A DNA stretch of 64,000 nt from Colocasia esculenta. Taxonomy: Eukaryota; Streptophyta; Magnoliopsida; Alismatales; Araceae. Shown here one piece after another: positions 33,727-45,846 of the stretch. The DNA lies in assembly GCA_014218235.1 (NCBI GenBank), contig CM024760.1, positions 13,992,049 to 14,056,048 of the forward strand, given 5' to 3'. The notes beneath the pieces were generated by a model. That model saw only the letters and a program-made list of their open reading frames with translations, had not been told where the DNA came from and made no database searches. Position 1 is the stretch's first letter. Every line of letters starts with the position of its first letter. Made by a program: the position numbers and the translations under genes.

Positions 33727-35778
33727 GCTTTTGTAATGTCATGATCGTTCGGATTCAAGTTAGATTTAGTGTGGTGTTTTGGCCAATGTGTGGCCATTAA
33801 GCCATGGTTTGGGTATTAGTGGCTTGTGTGGGTGTTGTGGACCGGAGGCTTGGACCCACGGAGCACCCAGGTTCTCAGTTTGGAAAACGTGACGAGGGAG
33901 GGTGATGCATTCTTAAGGCGACCTCCACCTACGTCGCGATCTCATTACCGCCTATTCTGAGATTTTGTCCACTTGTGCGATGCATGGCGTGCATCGGGCT
34001 ACCACGTGGCATCACATTTATGAACTTGATGGCTAGGTATGTCGCGTCCTGAACGCGAACGCAACGGGTCGGGCGGACGTGTTCAGGTCGCAGCCTCCGA
34101 CTCCATGCATTTTCATCGTGAACGCAACTTATCGGACCAGACCACTGCATTAAGAACGTGATTTATCGGGCCGTCGCGTTCTTAATGCTACTGTGGGCCC
34201 TATTGCATTTTCTGCTTCTCGAAATGTTTAGCGTTGTGCATTGCCATGTGGGTCTAGTGGGGCTTGGTTTTGGTGTTTCCTTACTAGTTTAGTATATTTG
34301 AACGTTGTTAATGTTATTTAGATGTGGATTAAAGGGAATTGAGAAGTTTATTAATAATTAGAAGGTATTATATATCATACAGATTATTTCCATGTAAATA
34401 ATAAGAATGTGGCTTATGAATGAAAGATTTAATGGCAATGGCCATGAGGTTTAAAGATGTGGTTCAGTGGCCGATAGTGATTAGTTATTAAATGTTGTGG
34501 TTTGCTAAGTTCGGTGGTCTGGTGCTTAGTCTGGAATGCCTCTCTAGTCAGGTACCCCAAGTTCTCTGTGAGTCATGTACATTGTGCTTGGGGTTTGTCT
34601 CAGTATTGTATCTACCGTCGAACTCTGTATCGTCTTCTTGGACACCCTCACTTGTGTGCCGAGTAACCCGTCTGGCTGAGGGAAAGACAACAGTGGAGAA
34701 GCTACTTGTGGTGTGTTGTTCTTGCTATTTGGTCGCTTATAGCACACTCGTGGTTAGGTGATAGACACCAGTAGACGTACTTATCCTCAGCTACTCCCGT
34801 ATTGCCACTGCCTCACTTTATGGTCCCTGGAACCCTTAGAGGTGTGTCAAGTGTGATCTGCAACTGGTTGTCTGTAGGTGGTGTTGGATGGTCTTCATAG
34901 TTTCTTGTACTCGTAGAGATGGAGCCGCAGTTGAACTTTTTGTCTGTGGCTGCAAGGTTGAGAGGTGTTTTCCTATATTGATCGATCTATCCCGATCGAA
35001 CATTGGCGTCATAAACTAGTAGTTGTGACCTGAGTGTTAGTGTCATTCCTCATGACTCTGTTTTACTGAGTTACTTCATAGAGTGTGATATGGAACTCTT
35101 TGGGTACCTTCGTCTGTACCTTCAGCTTGTTTTTCGTTCAATAGGTTACTTTTAGGACATGTATGGTTTCAATAGATCTTGTGTGGCGGTTTATTGTGGA
35201 TTTACAGTTATTTATGTTAATTATGGATATCATGAATAATTAGCTGCTTAGTTGTGAATAGTATGGCATTTACTTGTGTTGATTAGAAAGCATGCTTAGA
35301 TTCCAACTTTCTATAAATTTCCTTTAAATTGTCAGATGTGACATGACTGGTGAGATTGTGTTATTTGTACTTTCCATCCGATATGTGTGGATTATGTATG
35401 TTGTTGTTTTGAGGAGTTCCCCTACTAAGTCTATGATTTTGTGAGGTTCACATCCCTACACCTCCCTTTCAAGTGCTTTAGTGGGCATGGTTTCTCGAAG
35501 CTAGACCTATACCACCAGCAATAGTGTGAGCTCTTGTTCCTGTTGCACATCTCGGGATAATTCTATGCCACAGATTGTTGTATTTTTCTTTTGGACATAT
35601 AATATATTGGGACAATGAAATTCTATGAACGTGTATAAGATCATGTACAATTTATCATGCATCTTCATACTAGTGTGTTTGTCATTTATATTCTTATTGC
35701 ATATGTGTGTATAATAATCTTTGCGAGACTTCAGTCTATTTACGGGAGGTAGATCTGCATATAGAGTCTTTCAGCTTT
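33727..35778 (-). mobile_element. Solo LTR H, 2042 bp, minus orientation
   Basis: The LTR spans 33732-35773. On the + strand it starts TGTAATGTCATGATC and ends AGTCTTTCA. A perfect 5-bp duplication, GCTTT, lies at 33727-33731 and 35774-35778. Its inverted sequence is homologous to solo LTR F (58321-60556), including the GCCAATGTG block and the GTCGCGTT-rich block at 34040-34180. There is no coding sequence. Confidence 0.85.
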
Positions 35779-36293
35779 AGGTACTGCCCCCCTTCTCTCT
35801 CTCTCTCCACTTAAACTATTCATTTCCTACTTAGACTCCTCACTAATTTGACCCTCAGAAAGATTGTCCTCGGGATCATCCTAAACTGACTGTCGTGCTA
35901 GTTAAGGTGGACCAAATCGAGTGTAGACTTGTTCTCCACCACCAGATTCTAACCCCGATTTCTTGTCGGGGTTGATGTGGTCTCCCTCTCTCTAGGCCCG
36001 AGAACCGAGTTGGGATGACCACGTCAATATGCAATACAATGCAACAAATGTTACTCTCAATCTATTATGCGACATTGGTCAGACTTAAGACATTGATCAG
36101 GTTTAAGATAGATTTGGAGGCACATGCTTTATTAATATATTTAGTAAGAAGTTTTATTGTCTACCAAGCTTCATGAATTCTACCTAAATCAACGTAAAAG
36201 AGTGTGTAGCATAATTTGTATGTGAAGCAATATTAGCCAATGCCTTAACCCAAAAACCCAGATGATGAATTGGACGTGTGGAAGATGCAAAGC
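35779..36293. other. Spacer with no recognised feature
   Basis: A CT-rich run at 35793-35812 is followed by unremarkable sequence. Near its end, 36235-36290 carries a block (AACCC..CAGATGATGAATTGGA) that recurs right after the retroelement at 37380-37415. Confidence 0.45.
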
Positions 36294-37379
36294 AAGTGCC
36301 AGCCAATGTCGAAAGAGGTCTCACGTGTATCTTCGTAGTAGAGCTCCTCTGCATTTCGCCTCTTCTCCGGTGCCGACAAGGAGGGGAGGAGTGCCTCAAA
36401 GAAGGCCCCCCTCCCCCTCCTTTCTCGTCTCCTAGGAAGTTAATCGCCTCTTCTTTTGGGGTTTTGTTTCTAAAAGTTTTCTCTTATGGATTTTATCTTC
36501 CCTTTCGTAAGGGAGTCATATCTGGTACTTACCTGTGATCATGGTTCCGTTTTCTTCTTCCCAACATCTCTTCTGTTGGGGGCCTTTTACTTTCTGGAGT
36601 TTCTCTCTTCTAGTTTTTGTCTTTCCCTTTGAGGAAAGGATCCGTCTCCGATATCCATCCGAGGATTTAAGCATCTAGCTTTCTTCCTCTCAAGTTAGTC
36701 TTTAATTTTCTTTATTTTCCTCATCTTGCCCCCATATCCCTTAGTATTACCTCCTGTTCATCTCCTTTGTATTAGGGTTTCTTTTCATATTTTGGAGCAA
36801 CTATTCTGAAACCCCATCAACTATTTCAAATCTCTCCTACAAGTAAATCCACATCTCCTCCGAATTGCCATCCTCCCTTGGTGGTGGTATTTAGGGCTAG
36901 TCGATTGCTTATTCACCACCCTGTCGTGCTTCTTTCGAGTATATGTGGAGTTGTCATATGAGAGATCTCACTATCATTCTGCGAGCCTCGCCAGTTTGAA
37001 TGTTTCATCAGCTCTAATTTCCAAGTGAAAGGCTATCATCCGAGTGCTCATTTTTCCTACAGATGGTACTGGCGTACTGCTGTTCAAGCAACTTGTTTAA
37101 ATCGGAGGATCAAGACTTCATCTTTTCAAGAGGATCGAAGAACACTCAAGTTCATTTCGACATTGACAACGTACGTCACGCCGGTGTTAAGATCATCTTG
37201 GTGGTTGGCCTTTAAATGTTTCATCAATCTTTGTATCCAGCTTACTGATGGGTGCTGCTGGGTTTGGGATTTGTGTACCGCCTTGTTTGGTGATCCTATT
37301 TTAACCTGTATGTTGCCCTTTGAATGAATGAGAAGCCTATCTTCTTATGTCAAAAAAAAAAAAAGTACCAGCCAATGTC
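36294..37379 (+). mobile_element. Poly(A)-tailed non-LTR retroelement or retrosequence
   Basis: The insert lies at about 36311-37362 and ends in 13 or so adenines (37352-37364). It is flanked by a 17-bp direct repeat with one mismatch (AAGTGCCAGCCAATGTC, 36294-36310 and 37363-37379). The body is pyrimidine-rich at the 5' side, and I see no reverse-transcriptase motifs. It could be a long SINE, a truncated LINE 3' end or a processed transcript. Confidence 0.6.
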
Positions 37380-37684
37380 TTAACCCAACCCAGATGAATT
37401 GGATGTGGAAGATATGATATCGTACGTGTAAACCCAAATTCCAATGAGCTGTAAGAAGTTTCTGGATCGCTTTCTATTAATAGATCTAAACAATAGATCA
37501 ATAGCACAAAGTCCTTGTATTGACATCTTAATAACAAAACTAACCCCTCTAATCTAGATATTTATCTATAGTACCTCATACTACGCATATAGTTGATAAA
37601 ACATCTTTGTTAGGGACTCTTTTGTAAACATTTGAGGGGATTATTAATAATGTTATAGGTATTTATATATATACACTACTGGGG

Positions 37685-38165
37685 GGAGGGGATATGTAGA
37701 CAGCTATAAGCCGTCTACAAATAAGCAAATTGTAGACGGCTACCCAACCGTCTACAAAAGTTTTTGTAGACGGCCACCCAGCTGTCTAGGAAAACTTTGT
37801 CTACAAAAGATATGTAGACAGATTATCCAAGCCGTCTACATAGGTAGCTTATGTAGACATCTAGCAGCCGTCTATGAATATATGTAGATGGAAATGCCCA
37901 ACCATCTACATAAATATATGTAGATAACTGAAACCATCTACAAAAAGGTATGTAGATAGATGAAGTAAGTGTCTACATAAGTTTATGTAATCGTCTGCAA
38001 ATTATGACATGTTGATGGCTCCTCCAACTATCTACAAAACATATGCATACATATCTTCATTTGTAGATAGATGTTTAGCCGTCTACATAACCTTATAGAC
38101 GACTACTGGATCCGTCTACACAATATTTTTGTAGACGGTTCATGAAGCCGTCTACATATGTTTGG
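37685..38165. repeat. CACTA subterminal repeats (TGTAGACGG / CCGTCTACA)
   Basis: About 25 variants of TGTAGACGG or its complement occur in 480 bp, many as head-to-head pairs spaced about 15-20 bp. In CACTA elements such arrays are the binding sites of the accessory protein. Confidence 0.88.
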
Positions 38166-38309
38166 TCTTTCAAAAAATAAATTCTTCTAATTTATACATT
38201 AAACCTGTTAATTCAACTTTGTAAAAAAACAAAAAACAAAAACCATCTAGAAACATAAATTATCATACACAAATCATAAAAAATACAAAGTATCTCGAAA
38301 TCTATATGT

Positions 38310-40600
38310 CTAATCATCATCATCATCATAATTATCACCAGACTCATCAGTCCTCTCATACATAGGGGGGAGGCGCGTGCTGTGTGTGACTAGCCAATCA
38401 CTCCATGAGTGCTCACATCTGTGACATCTGGTTACGCATATCCTCTATCTCATGCCGATCCCTACTTCTCTCCGCACGTAGCTTCTCCACCTGCTGCGGA
38501 TCCCCACTCCTTTCTGCACGTAGCTTCTCCATATGTTTGTTTTGATCTTGTAACTATCGTTGCACCTGAGTGTGGTAGCCACCTGAGGAGCTCGATCCAT
38601 CTCTCCTACCATACCAAGTGCCAAGCATCTCTACCCTCCTTGCACAACGAATATGGCTGTAGAATTTTTGGCCTATAAATTAGACACATTTCTTGTTCAT
38701 ACCATTGATGTTCCAAATTTGTCATCACTTTGGAGTCCTTATCTGGCCCATCATGAGCCCATTAACCCTCAATTTCAAGTCCATTCTCAAGCCCATGGAT
38801 AAGATCTACTCGAAACATCAAAACTATGCAATTTGCCCTATCTTCTAAACATATCTTCATTTTGAGAGTTCATATCTTCCTCATTTCTAATCGAAATCGG
38901 GCATATCATACTACCATTTTGTAGCCCTCTGAGTCTAAAATCCAACGCAATAAACGGCTCATCAATCTGATGTCTGCGAAGAGATATATGGCCAGTTGAC
39001 TGGACCCTACGCGCATTGCTTTACTGTCATGACCGGGTGCATGATCGCGACAAGAACGTGGTCCCATGACCCGTCGCGACAGAACCATGCACGTAAACAC
39101 ATTTTAAGTGATTTTCGACTTCTCCTTCCATTTTAAAGCCTATCCAAAGTCCCTTTAAGTTAGATTATGACCCAAACCTCCCATCCTTATCCTTAGGGAG
39201 CTCCTAAATCCATCCAAACTCAAGATAGACTCTCCATCTCTTCTCATACATAGACTCTCTCTCTAACTCGAGATTGGACTCTTTCTCTCTCTTAAACACA
39301 TCCTAGGACTCTATAGGATAGGGGAAGGTTACCACCACATCAAGAGACCCCTAAAGGCTCTGATCACCAAGCCCCATTACCCCAAAGCCAGAGGAGAAGT
39401 CATTCTCAACGTTGCATCCTTTCTCTCTCATATCCTCTAGAACCATCATAAATATCATGTCTTCTACAGCTTGAACTGGGGCTGATCTGCTTGAGAGGTC
39501 TCCATTAAAGTTGTTCTACTCTTTTCAGTTTCGTCCTCAAAGTGGAATCACCTAGATTGGTGGTCTGTGCCCAAAGTTATAGTAGATTATTCTTCACCTT
39601 CTCTCTCATATCATGATCTACACATATGAGATTATCGTGCCTTTCATAGCCCAAACGTACGCATATCTCTTCGAGGCTTCTTTATGAAATTTGTTCCCCA
39701 TGACTTTCTCTACGAGCTCCAACTAGAATCACATCAAATTAAGGTCTGTGCTTAAAAATACATGAGATTATTCTTGACCTTCTCTCTCATATCGCGATCC
39801 AGACCAGCAGTGAGTGCGGCCTCTCTACAGCCTGAACGAGGGCGATCCAATCTTTTGGATCTTCATGAAAGTTGTTCGTGACATGATCCTCTAACCACAC
39901 GAATAGGAAGCACCTTGATACGATCTTTTTGCTTTGAGTTATCATTTTTTTTTTGTTATTTTCCCATTTTTCTGCATGCATGGCACATAGGTGCGCCCTC
40001 TCTCTCATCTCCTTGTTTTAAACACATTCATACATTAGACACACACGCCTAATCTTAGCCCAAAAGGGGTTTACTGACCCTTCCTGGTGAGTTCTATCCC
40101 TATATTCACGTTTATTCTTCAAAGAGGATTGATTTCTACACTTCTTTAGTTTTAATCAGATTTTCTTTCTTTATTTGTACATCTCATTTTGTTTTTTAGG
40201 CACAAACAACAAGAAAAGTGTGAGGCCCTTCGTCCTTGGCTGGCCAAGGAAGGAGGAAGAAGCTTCCCACATCTTTTGCACATTCGAGCATTCACAAGAT
40301 CATAATCCGGGACACTCGTCATCTTTGACCGACACGTCTTTGTTCTCGAATGATCCTCATCATTTTCCAAGGTATTTAACCCTACCCTTATAGATATATC
40401 TTGGCAAATATTTTGGTGACGATCACACATGTTCATATTTCCATATCTCTTTGTGATACCAATATTATCCTCGGTGTAGGAGGGTCACATCCCCGTATTT
40501 ACAATGGCCAGGCCTGTCTCGTCCCATGACAACTATGAAAGCCTCCTTAACGAGAGTGGTTTGGGCATCACTCTCGAGGTCAGGGGTCGTCATCTGGGTC
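38310..40600 (-). pseudogene. CACTA accessory protein C-terminal exon, split by solo LTR B
   Basis: On the minus strand, 40600-40509 reads into VMGRDRPGH. After skipping LTR B and one copy of its ATGGC duplication the frame continues with MLGTWYGRRDGSSSSGGYHT, then a coiled-coil-like stretch with a duplicated KLRAERS block (38440-38530). It ends in an acidic tail and a TAG at 38310-38312. The arrangement matches the C-terminus of Ptta/En/Spm proteins. The LTR insertion disrupts it. Confidence 0.7.
38653..40508 (+). mobile_element. Solo LTR B, 1846 bp, inserted in a CACTA exon
   Basis: The LTR spans 38658-40503, starting TGTAGAATTTTTGG and ending CCCGTATTTACA. A perfect 5-bp duplication, ATGGC, lies at 38653-38657 and 40504-40508. 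It contains CGCGACAAGAACG and CCGTCGCGACAG at 39043-39085. Its 3' part has GGTGACGATCACAC, like LTRs C and G. There are no coding domains. Confidence 0.88.
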
Positions 40601-41339
40601 ATTCTCTCCTACATAAAAAAATCATTTCATTGACAAAAAAATAATCTTAAATTATAAACTAATTTATTAAAAATATTTTATATAATACAAATACACTAAG
40701 ATAACGATTGATGCTTTCATCATCAACCCACCATTGGATATCGTCAGGAAGGTCTTTACATTTCTCCATCCTAAAAGTCTTGATGTGGTCGGGCTCACGC
40801 TGATTAGTCTTCACATGTTCAAATAAATTATATAATCATCACGTAACAAAAAGTAAATAATATAGATTACTAAACGATTTTTTTTATACTTTTTAATACT
40901 TACAAATAATCATATTTCACTTTTGGTCCCTCAAATGCAACTATTATTATTTTAACTCTCCACAATCTTTTAACTCTTACGTAAAAGCCCATCTAGTAAG
41001 TAGACGTTAAAAGAAAAGAATACTCTAAGGAATATTCCATCTAAAAGTAACGATCTGGATGGAAATACCTAAAATTCCTCCCCCCTCCATCATCTTCTTC
41101 CTTTGAGACTGACTACTTTGCTCTTCATCATCGCCGACATCAATCGAGCCATCGCCGACAACGCCAACCATGCTGACATCAATTGTGCTATCTCCCTCTG
41201 CCTCAACGGCGCCCAACTGTACCTAGACCAAGCACTCGATCTCCATGAACATGGGTGAAATTGTAGGCCATCTGGATAGGCTGATAACCGGGGTGAAGTT
41301 GTTGGTGATCTGAACGACGAGGGTCGGCGGTCTTGGGGA

Positions 41340-41900
41340 GGGAACGCTACCATGCCAGCACATTGAAAGAATCCTCCCAACTACGGAGATGATCTGGGAC
41401 CTGGTGAATACGAGGGCCACCTTAACAATGGAGGACCAGTTTAGGTGAGATCTGGTGGAGTGCGCGTCAGAGGCTGTGGAAGCGTTTGCAGGGCTGAGGG
41501 CGAACCGATCAGCATTCCTCTGGTCGGTGATGGTGTCCCTAAGGTAGACGGGGTACAAAGTCGAGATTTGCAAGTCCAGGTGGGAGAGAGGTGGCAAAGG
41601 TCTAGCCGTTGGCAGCTATGAGTACACCGACGTGGTGATGGGGCCGGCGGTGGGTCTAATGCAACAGAGGTACTCGTGGACGTGGAATTTAAGGGGGAGT
41701 TTTATATCACGCGTCCTATGGTAGAATACGAGCGAGTGGTGGCGGAGCTGCCGAGGGTGTTCATAGGGAGGTCGGAAGATTTATAGTGACTACTGAGGGT
41801 AATTGCCCTCGCCATTTAACTGCCGTTGTAGGTGAGGGAGATGCACATCCTGCCGTGGTGCAAGAGTCGATACTCTTTGGTGAGCGCCAACTACGGTAGC
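41340..41900 (+). pseudogene. DUF506 (PDDEXK-like) protein fragment
   Basis: Plus-strand reading: MIWDLVNTRATLTMEDQFR, stop, DLVECASEAVEAFAGLRANR, SAFLWSVMVSLR, stop, TGYKVEICKSRWERGGKGLA, GSYEYTDVV. After a frameshift, VLVDVEFKGEFYITRP and MVEYERVVAELPRVFIGRSE follow, then REMHILPWCKSRYSL. The last blocks match the conserved core of the plant DUF506 family (ICKSRW; LVDVEF..F.I.RP; LP.VF.G; MH..PW). Two stops and at least one frameshift make it dead. The GC-rich, codon-structured sequence contrasts with the AT-rich surroundings, consistent with capture. The upstream part (41090-41270) may be more captured coding sequence that I cannot identify. Confidence 0.6.
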
Positions 41901-42006
41901 ATGTGCATCTCCCTCGTGATCAGCCTGAAGGGGTGTCACCCCCTTCAGTTCTATTCAGAGGTGGGTAAGGGGGAGAGACACACACACACAGAGAATTCGG
42001 TCAAGC

Positions 42007-42009
<3 letters not shown>

Positions 42010-42100
<91 letters not shown>
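42010..42100. repeat. (AG)n microsatellite, about 90 bp uninterrupted
   Basis: Pure AG dinucleotides run from 42010 to 42100. A shorter AC tract precedes it at 41980-41990. Confidence 0.95.
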
Positions 42101-42101
<1 letters not shown>

Positions 42102-43009
42102 CCAGTCAGGCATGGGGGGGAGAGAGAGAGGAGTGTGTCTAACTAGGTTAAAAAATCTTTTTTTTTATTGTCTAGTTAATTTAACCAAAGTAGAGTTACA
42201 CTTTGGTTACAGAATACAATGATAGGGACTAATAAGGACAACAAAATTTTTTTTAGGGAGTTAAAAAATAATAGTTGCATTTGAGGGACCAAAAGGGAAA
42301 TACACTTATTTGTAGGGACTAAAAAGTAAAAAACCCTTATTAAGGATTACATTCATTACATTAAAAACCTTACAAACTCATCTCTTAAAGTGATATATAC
42401 TCGTTCAGCCCCATCGATATGTCATAGTCTGATGGGAGCAATTCTGCCTATTACGCTCAACAACATCCTATAAAGAAGAAGACAATACATATATTTGATG
42501 AAATGTTAGAGAGAAAATCATAAGAAGAGAATACATATATTTGATGAAATGTCAAAGAGAAAATCATAAGTACTATATACAATTAAATCATATTATTTTA
42601 CTTGCTTCTCCCTTGTGTTCCACTTTGACACATGTTGTCAATCTAACAAATCATCACCAGTTGAAACGGAGGCAACAATATCCTCAAAACTTTTGCCCTT
42701 GCAATGCTACGAAATATCGATTACAAAGTTAAAAAAAGTTCATTATCGAAATACAAAAAAGATGTTTTAATCAAATATTACTTTAAAAAAATGACTTACT
42801 TTCGACTTCAGCATCCCACGCTATTCTTTGTGCATGGCCGTCATATGCTGTAACATCTCCTTATCCATCTAAGGAGTTCGGTCCCATTGATACGTCATCT
42901 ACACATATATTGCCAATCTAATTTAAATATCTCACAAATACACAATGTTCACTTTAAATATATATATGCCAGTTGCACTTCTTCCTCATATAACACACGA
43001 TTCTCAACC

Positions 43010-43560
43010 TTACCCTTTAAAAAAACATCCTGAGGGATTGAAGATTGATAAGGATTCAACATTGTCATTGTGACTAGGAGTGCCATCATAATTTCTTTTC
43101 GTTCAATTAAACCAAGTGACTATGTTGGGCAAGTACAAGGAACAGAACAAAATAGTCTCCTCTAGAAGAAAGCTTTCTACAATTGAACCTTCAGGTCGTG
43201 CTTTATTGTGGACATAATCTTTCAATTTTTTTTAGGTATTGTTCTATATGATACATCCATCGATATTGAATAGGACCAACAATTCTGGCTTTATATGTCA
43301 AATGCACTATCAAATGGATGATGATAGTGAAGAAGGATGGCTGAAAAATTTGTTCTAGCTTGCATAGTGTTACTGCTATATCGACTTCTAACTTAAGTAG
43401 ATAATTAGGTAGTAGAATTTTAGAACATACATCACTAAAGTACATATAGAACTTGGTAATTGGGTCAGTCACATCTACATAAACAATACCGTGAAGTGTC
43501 AAAGGTAACAACAATGGCATATAAACATGAGATTCATGACTCTTTAACCCTGTGAGCTTC
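43010..43560 (-). pseudogene. CACTA TNP2-type transposase fragment
   Basis: The minus strand reads NGKLTGLKSHESHVYMPLLL at the start, then VDIAVTLCKLEQIFQPSFF, IIHLIVHLTYKARIVGPIQY, and RWMYHIEQYLKK, the typical C-terminal region of TNP2. After a frame change at about 43203 it continues with YVHNKARPEGSIVESFLLEE and a downstream block. The N-terminal catalytic part is absent. Upstream sequence switches abruptly to gypsy reverse transcriptase. Confidence 0.8.
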
Positions 43561-44971
43561 CCATTTGCAAAGTCGAGAAACTTCTGATTTCTGAAGGATT
43601 CTTGGGTTTCTCCCAATTCAAAATAGCTTCCACTTTACTAGGGTCCACTGATACACTATTTCAAAAAATTACATGGCCTAAGAATTGTACTTCCTTCAAC
43701 CAGAACTCACACTTACTGAGGCATATAATTGATGTTTTCTCAGAGTTTCTAACATAGTTCTCAGATGGTGCTTATGCTTTTCTTCAGTTGGTGAGTAGAT
43801 TAACACATCATCAATAAAACTACTAAAAATTCATCTAGATACAGTTGAAAAACCCTATTCATTAAGTTCATAAATATTGTCAGGGTGTTAGTTAACCCAA
43901 ATGACATAACTAAAAATTCATAGTGACCATATCTAGTTCTGAATGTAGTCTTGGGTATGTCTTCTTTTCTAATTCTTAGCTGATGATGCCTTGATCTCAA
44001 ATCTATCTTAGAAAATGTAGTGGCTGACTGAAGTTGGTCAAACAAACCATCAATTTTAGGCAAAGGGTATTTGTTATTCAATGTGACCCGATTCAATTTT
44101 CTATATTCAATACATAGTCTGAGAGATCCATCCTTTTTCTTGACAAAAAGTACTGGAGCATCCCAAGGTGATACATTAGGTTTGATGAACCCCTTTTTAA
44201 TCATTATTGTAATTACTTCTTTCATTCTACTAATTCAGCTGGTGTAATTCTATAAGGAGCTATAGATAATGGTAGAGTTCTTGACATAAGTTCAATGGTG
44301 AAATCAATTCTTGGAAGGAGGTAAACCAGGTAAATCTTCAGGGAATACATCTGAACACTCCTTAACAACTTCAATTTCTTGGACTGATTTCTACTTATCT
44401 CTAGTAGAGGCTGTGATCACACCAGCTAAGTAGCCTTGACACCCATTTTCTAACCACTTAATTGCTTTAAGGACTAATATTGTCTTCTTGCTAGTATTAA
44501 TTCTGAGGCGTATATAACTTAAATTCTCTAACCCTGGGCTTCTGAAAAGTTAGGACTTTCTTATGATAGTCCAATACTACAAAATTTTCAACTAACTAAT
44601 CCATTCACAATATCATATCATAATCTTGCATGTCAAGCACATAAGCACAAGCACAAAATTCATGCTCCCCAATTCTTATACTAATTCAAGGAATAAGTGT
44701 GGTGAGAATGGTTATCTGTCTAGTGGGGAAATCAAGTGTCATGCCCTCTAATAAACATGTTGATTTCTTGTTTACTAAATTAGCAAACTTCTAGGAAATG
44801 AAAGAATGAGTAGCTCTAGGGTCAAACAAAAATTCTGGCATACATTCGTTCAATTAGAAGAATACCTTCAACCACAGTAGAGGTATCTTGAGCCTCTTCC
44901 TTAGTCAGTGCAAATACTCTAGAAGACCATTTAGATGGCTGCCTTGATGCTTGTTGAGGTTGGGTTGCTGT
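43560..44971 (-). pseudogene. Ty3/gypsy polyprotein fragment (protease to reverse transcriptase)
   Basis: The minus strand has a gag-protease linker (RVFALTKEEAQDTSTVVEGI, around 44880-44930), then degraded protease sequence. Reverse transcriptase follows at 44225-43800 with SPWDAPVLFVKKKDGSLRLC, NKYPLPKIDGLFDQLQ, FSKIDLRS and FRTRYGHYEFLVMSFGL. Sequence beyond 43800 continues the domain with frameshifts to about 43560. The motif set fits chromovirus-type plant gypsy elements. It is truncated on both sides: CACTA sequence on the left, LTR C on the right. Integrase and RNase H are missing. Confidence 0.85.
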
Positions 44972-45838
44972 TGTAGACATGCTAAATTTGACACCATTGT
45001 GAGCATATTTCATGTTACATTATAATGCCACAAATGGCCCAGAATTTACCTTTTGAGAGTCTATTTCCCTATCATTTAAGATCTCCCCCATTTTCAGGTG
45101 TTTCCCCCTCTTATTTTCTTGGCTTGTTGGAGGTGTTGGTCAAGATTCATGAATCGCGTCGACTTGAGTGGTCGCTTTTATTATATAATGAATGTCGGGT
45201 ATAAGCCTCGCCATTATCTCTATCGATTGGTGAACCGCCAATTGATTGATCACAAACGCGTCGGTTATAACTGTCGTGATTTTCATATCAATTGATCAGG
45301 AACGCGTTAGTTATAACCGTCGCTATTTCCATATTGATTGGTGCACAACCATTGATTGGTGATAACTGTTGACGAGTCAGGATTCCTGGACATGCTTTTT
45401 TCAATAGATTGGTGAGTTCATGAACACGGTGGTGTACCTAGTCACAAATATGCAATAATCAATTGATGATTAAAAAGGCATTCTTTAACGCGTTGGTCTT
45501 GTACGCCGCGATTTTAAACTTCCATACTTCTCAGCAATTTCCTTATTTGATTTTTGGAAATACTTATTGCCTTTTCTAAAATGTGTCCTGCACCCCTGAC
45601 GTGATTACACTTTCTATATTTTTCTTTTAGCAATTTTCCATAAACAAAATTTGAAAATTCCTAAACGCGTTGAGTCGACTTGTTGCGATTCAAGTTGCTG
45701 TTTTGGTCAGAATTCGATTATAAATTAGAAATTCATGAACGCGTCCAGATGGTCTGTCGCGATTCCACTTTAAATGCGACCATTGAACCCGTCACGATTT
45801 ACATTTGTTGTCCACCTCGAACTTTGAGTCCCTACTCC

Positions 45839-45846
45839 TATAAATA
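45839..45846 (+). promoter_or_regulatory. TATA box of LTR C
   Basis: TATAAATA in the context CTCCTATAAATATACTCC sits at the same relative place as CCTATAAATACAG in LTR G. It is the likely U3 promoter of the LTR. Confidence 0.65.

Larger units (their letters stand above)
40867..42345. mobile_element. Pack-MULE-like element carrying a host gene fragment
   Basis: Terminal inverted repeats of about 80-100 bp (40876-40970 and 42240-42336) share TTTTGGTCCCTCAAATGCAA, CTATTATT and ACTTTTTA words. The flanks TTACTAAAC and TTATTAAGG are a degenerate 9-bp duplication (6 of 9 matching), as expected for an aged Mutator-like insertion. The interior carries a DUF506-like gene fragment and a long AG microsatellite. 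It lies inside the CACTA element. Confidence 0.7.
37674..43560 (-). mobile_element. CACTA (En/Spm) element, minus orientation, multiply invaded
   Basis: The terminus CACTACTGGGGG begins at 37674. It is followed by a subterminal repeat array (37685-38165), the accessory-protein exons (38310-38652 and 40509-40600) and TNP2-type transposase sequence (43010-43560), all minus strand. So 37674 is the element's 3' end. It is interrupted by solo LTR B and by a Pack-MULE-like element. The 5' end is missing: similarity stops at a fusion with a gypsy fragment near 43560. Confidence 0.85.

Noticed and set aside
37685..38165. Regularly spaced repeats resembling a CRISPR array
   Set aside because: The repeats are degenerate, in both orientations, and adjoin a CACTA terminus in a plant genome. 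They are CACTA subterminal repeats.
43560..44971. Endogenous pararetrovirus (caulimovirid) reverse transcriptase
   Set aside because: The order of gag linker, protease and RT and the motif wording fit Ty3/gypsy chromovirus-type retrotransposons; no movement or coat protein sequence is present.
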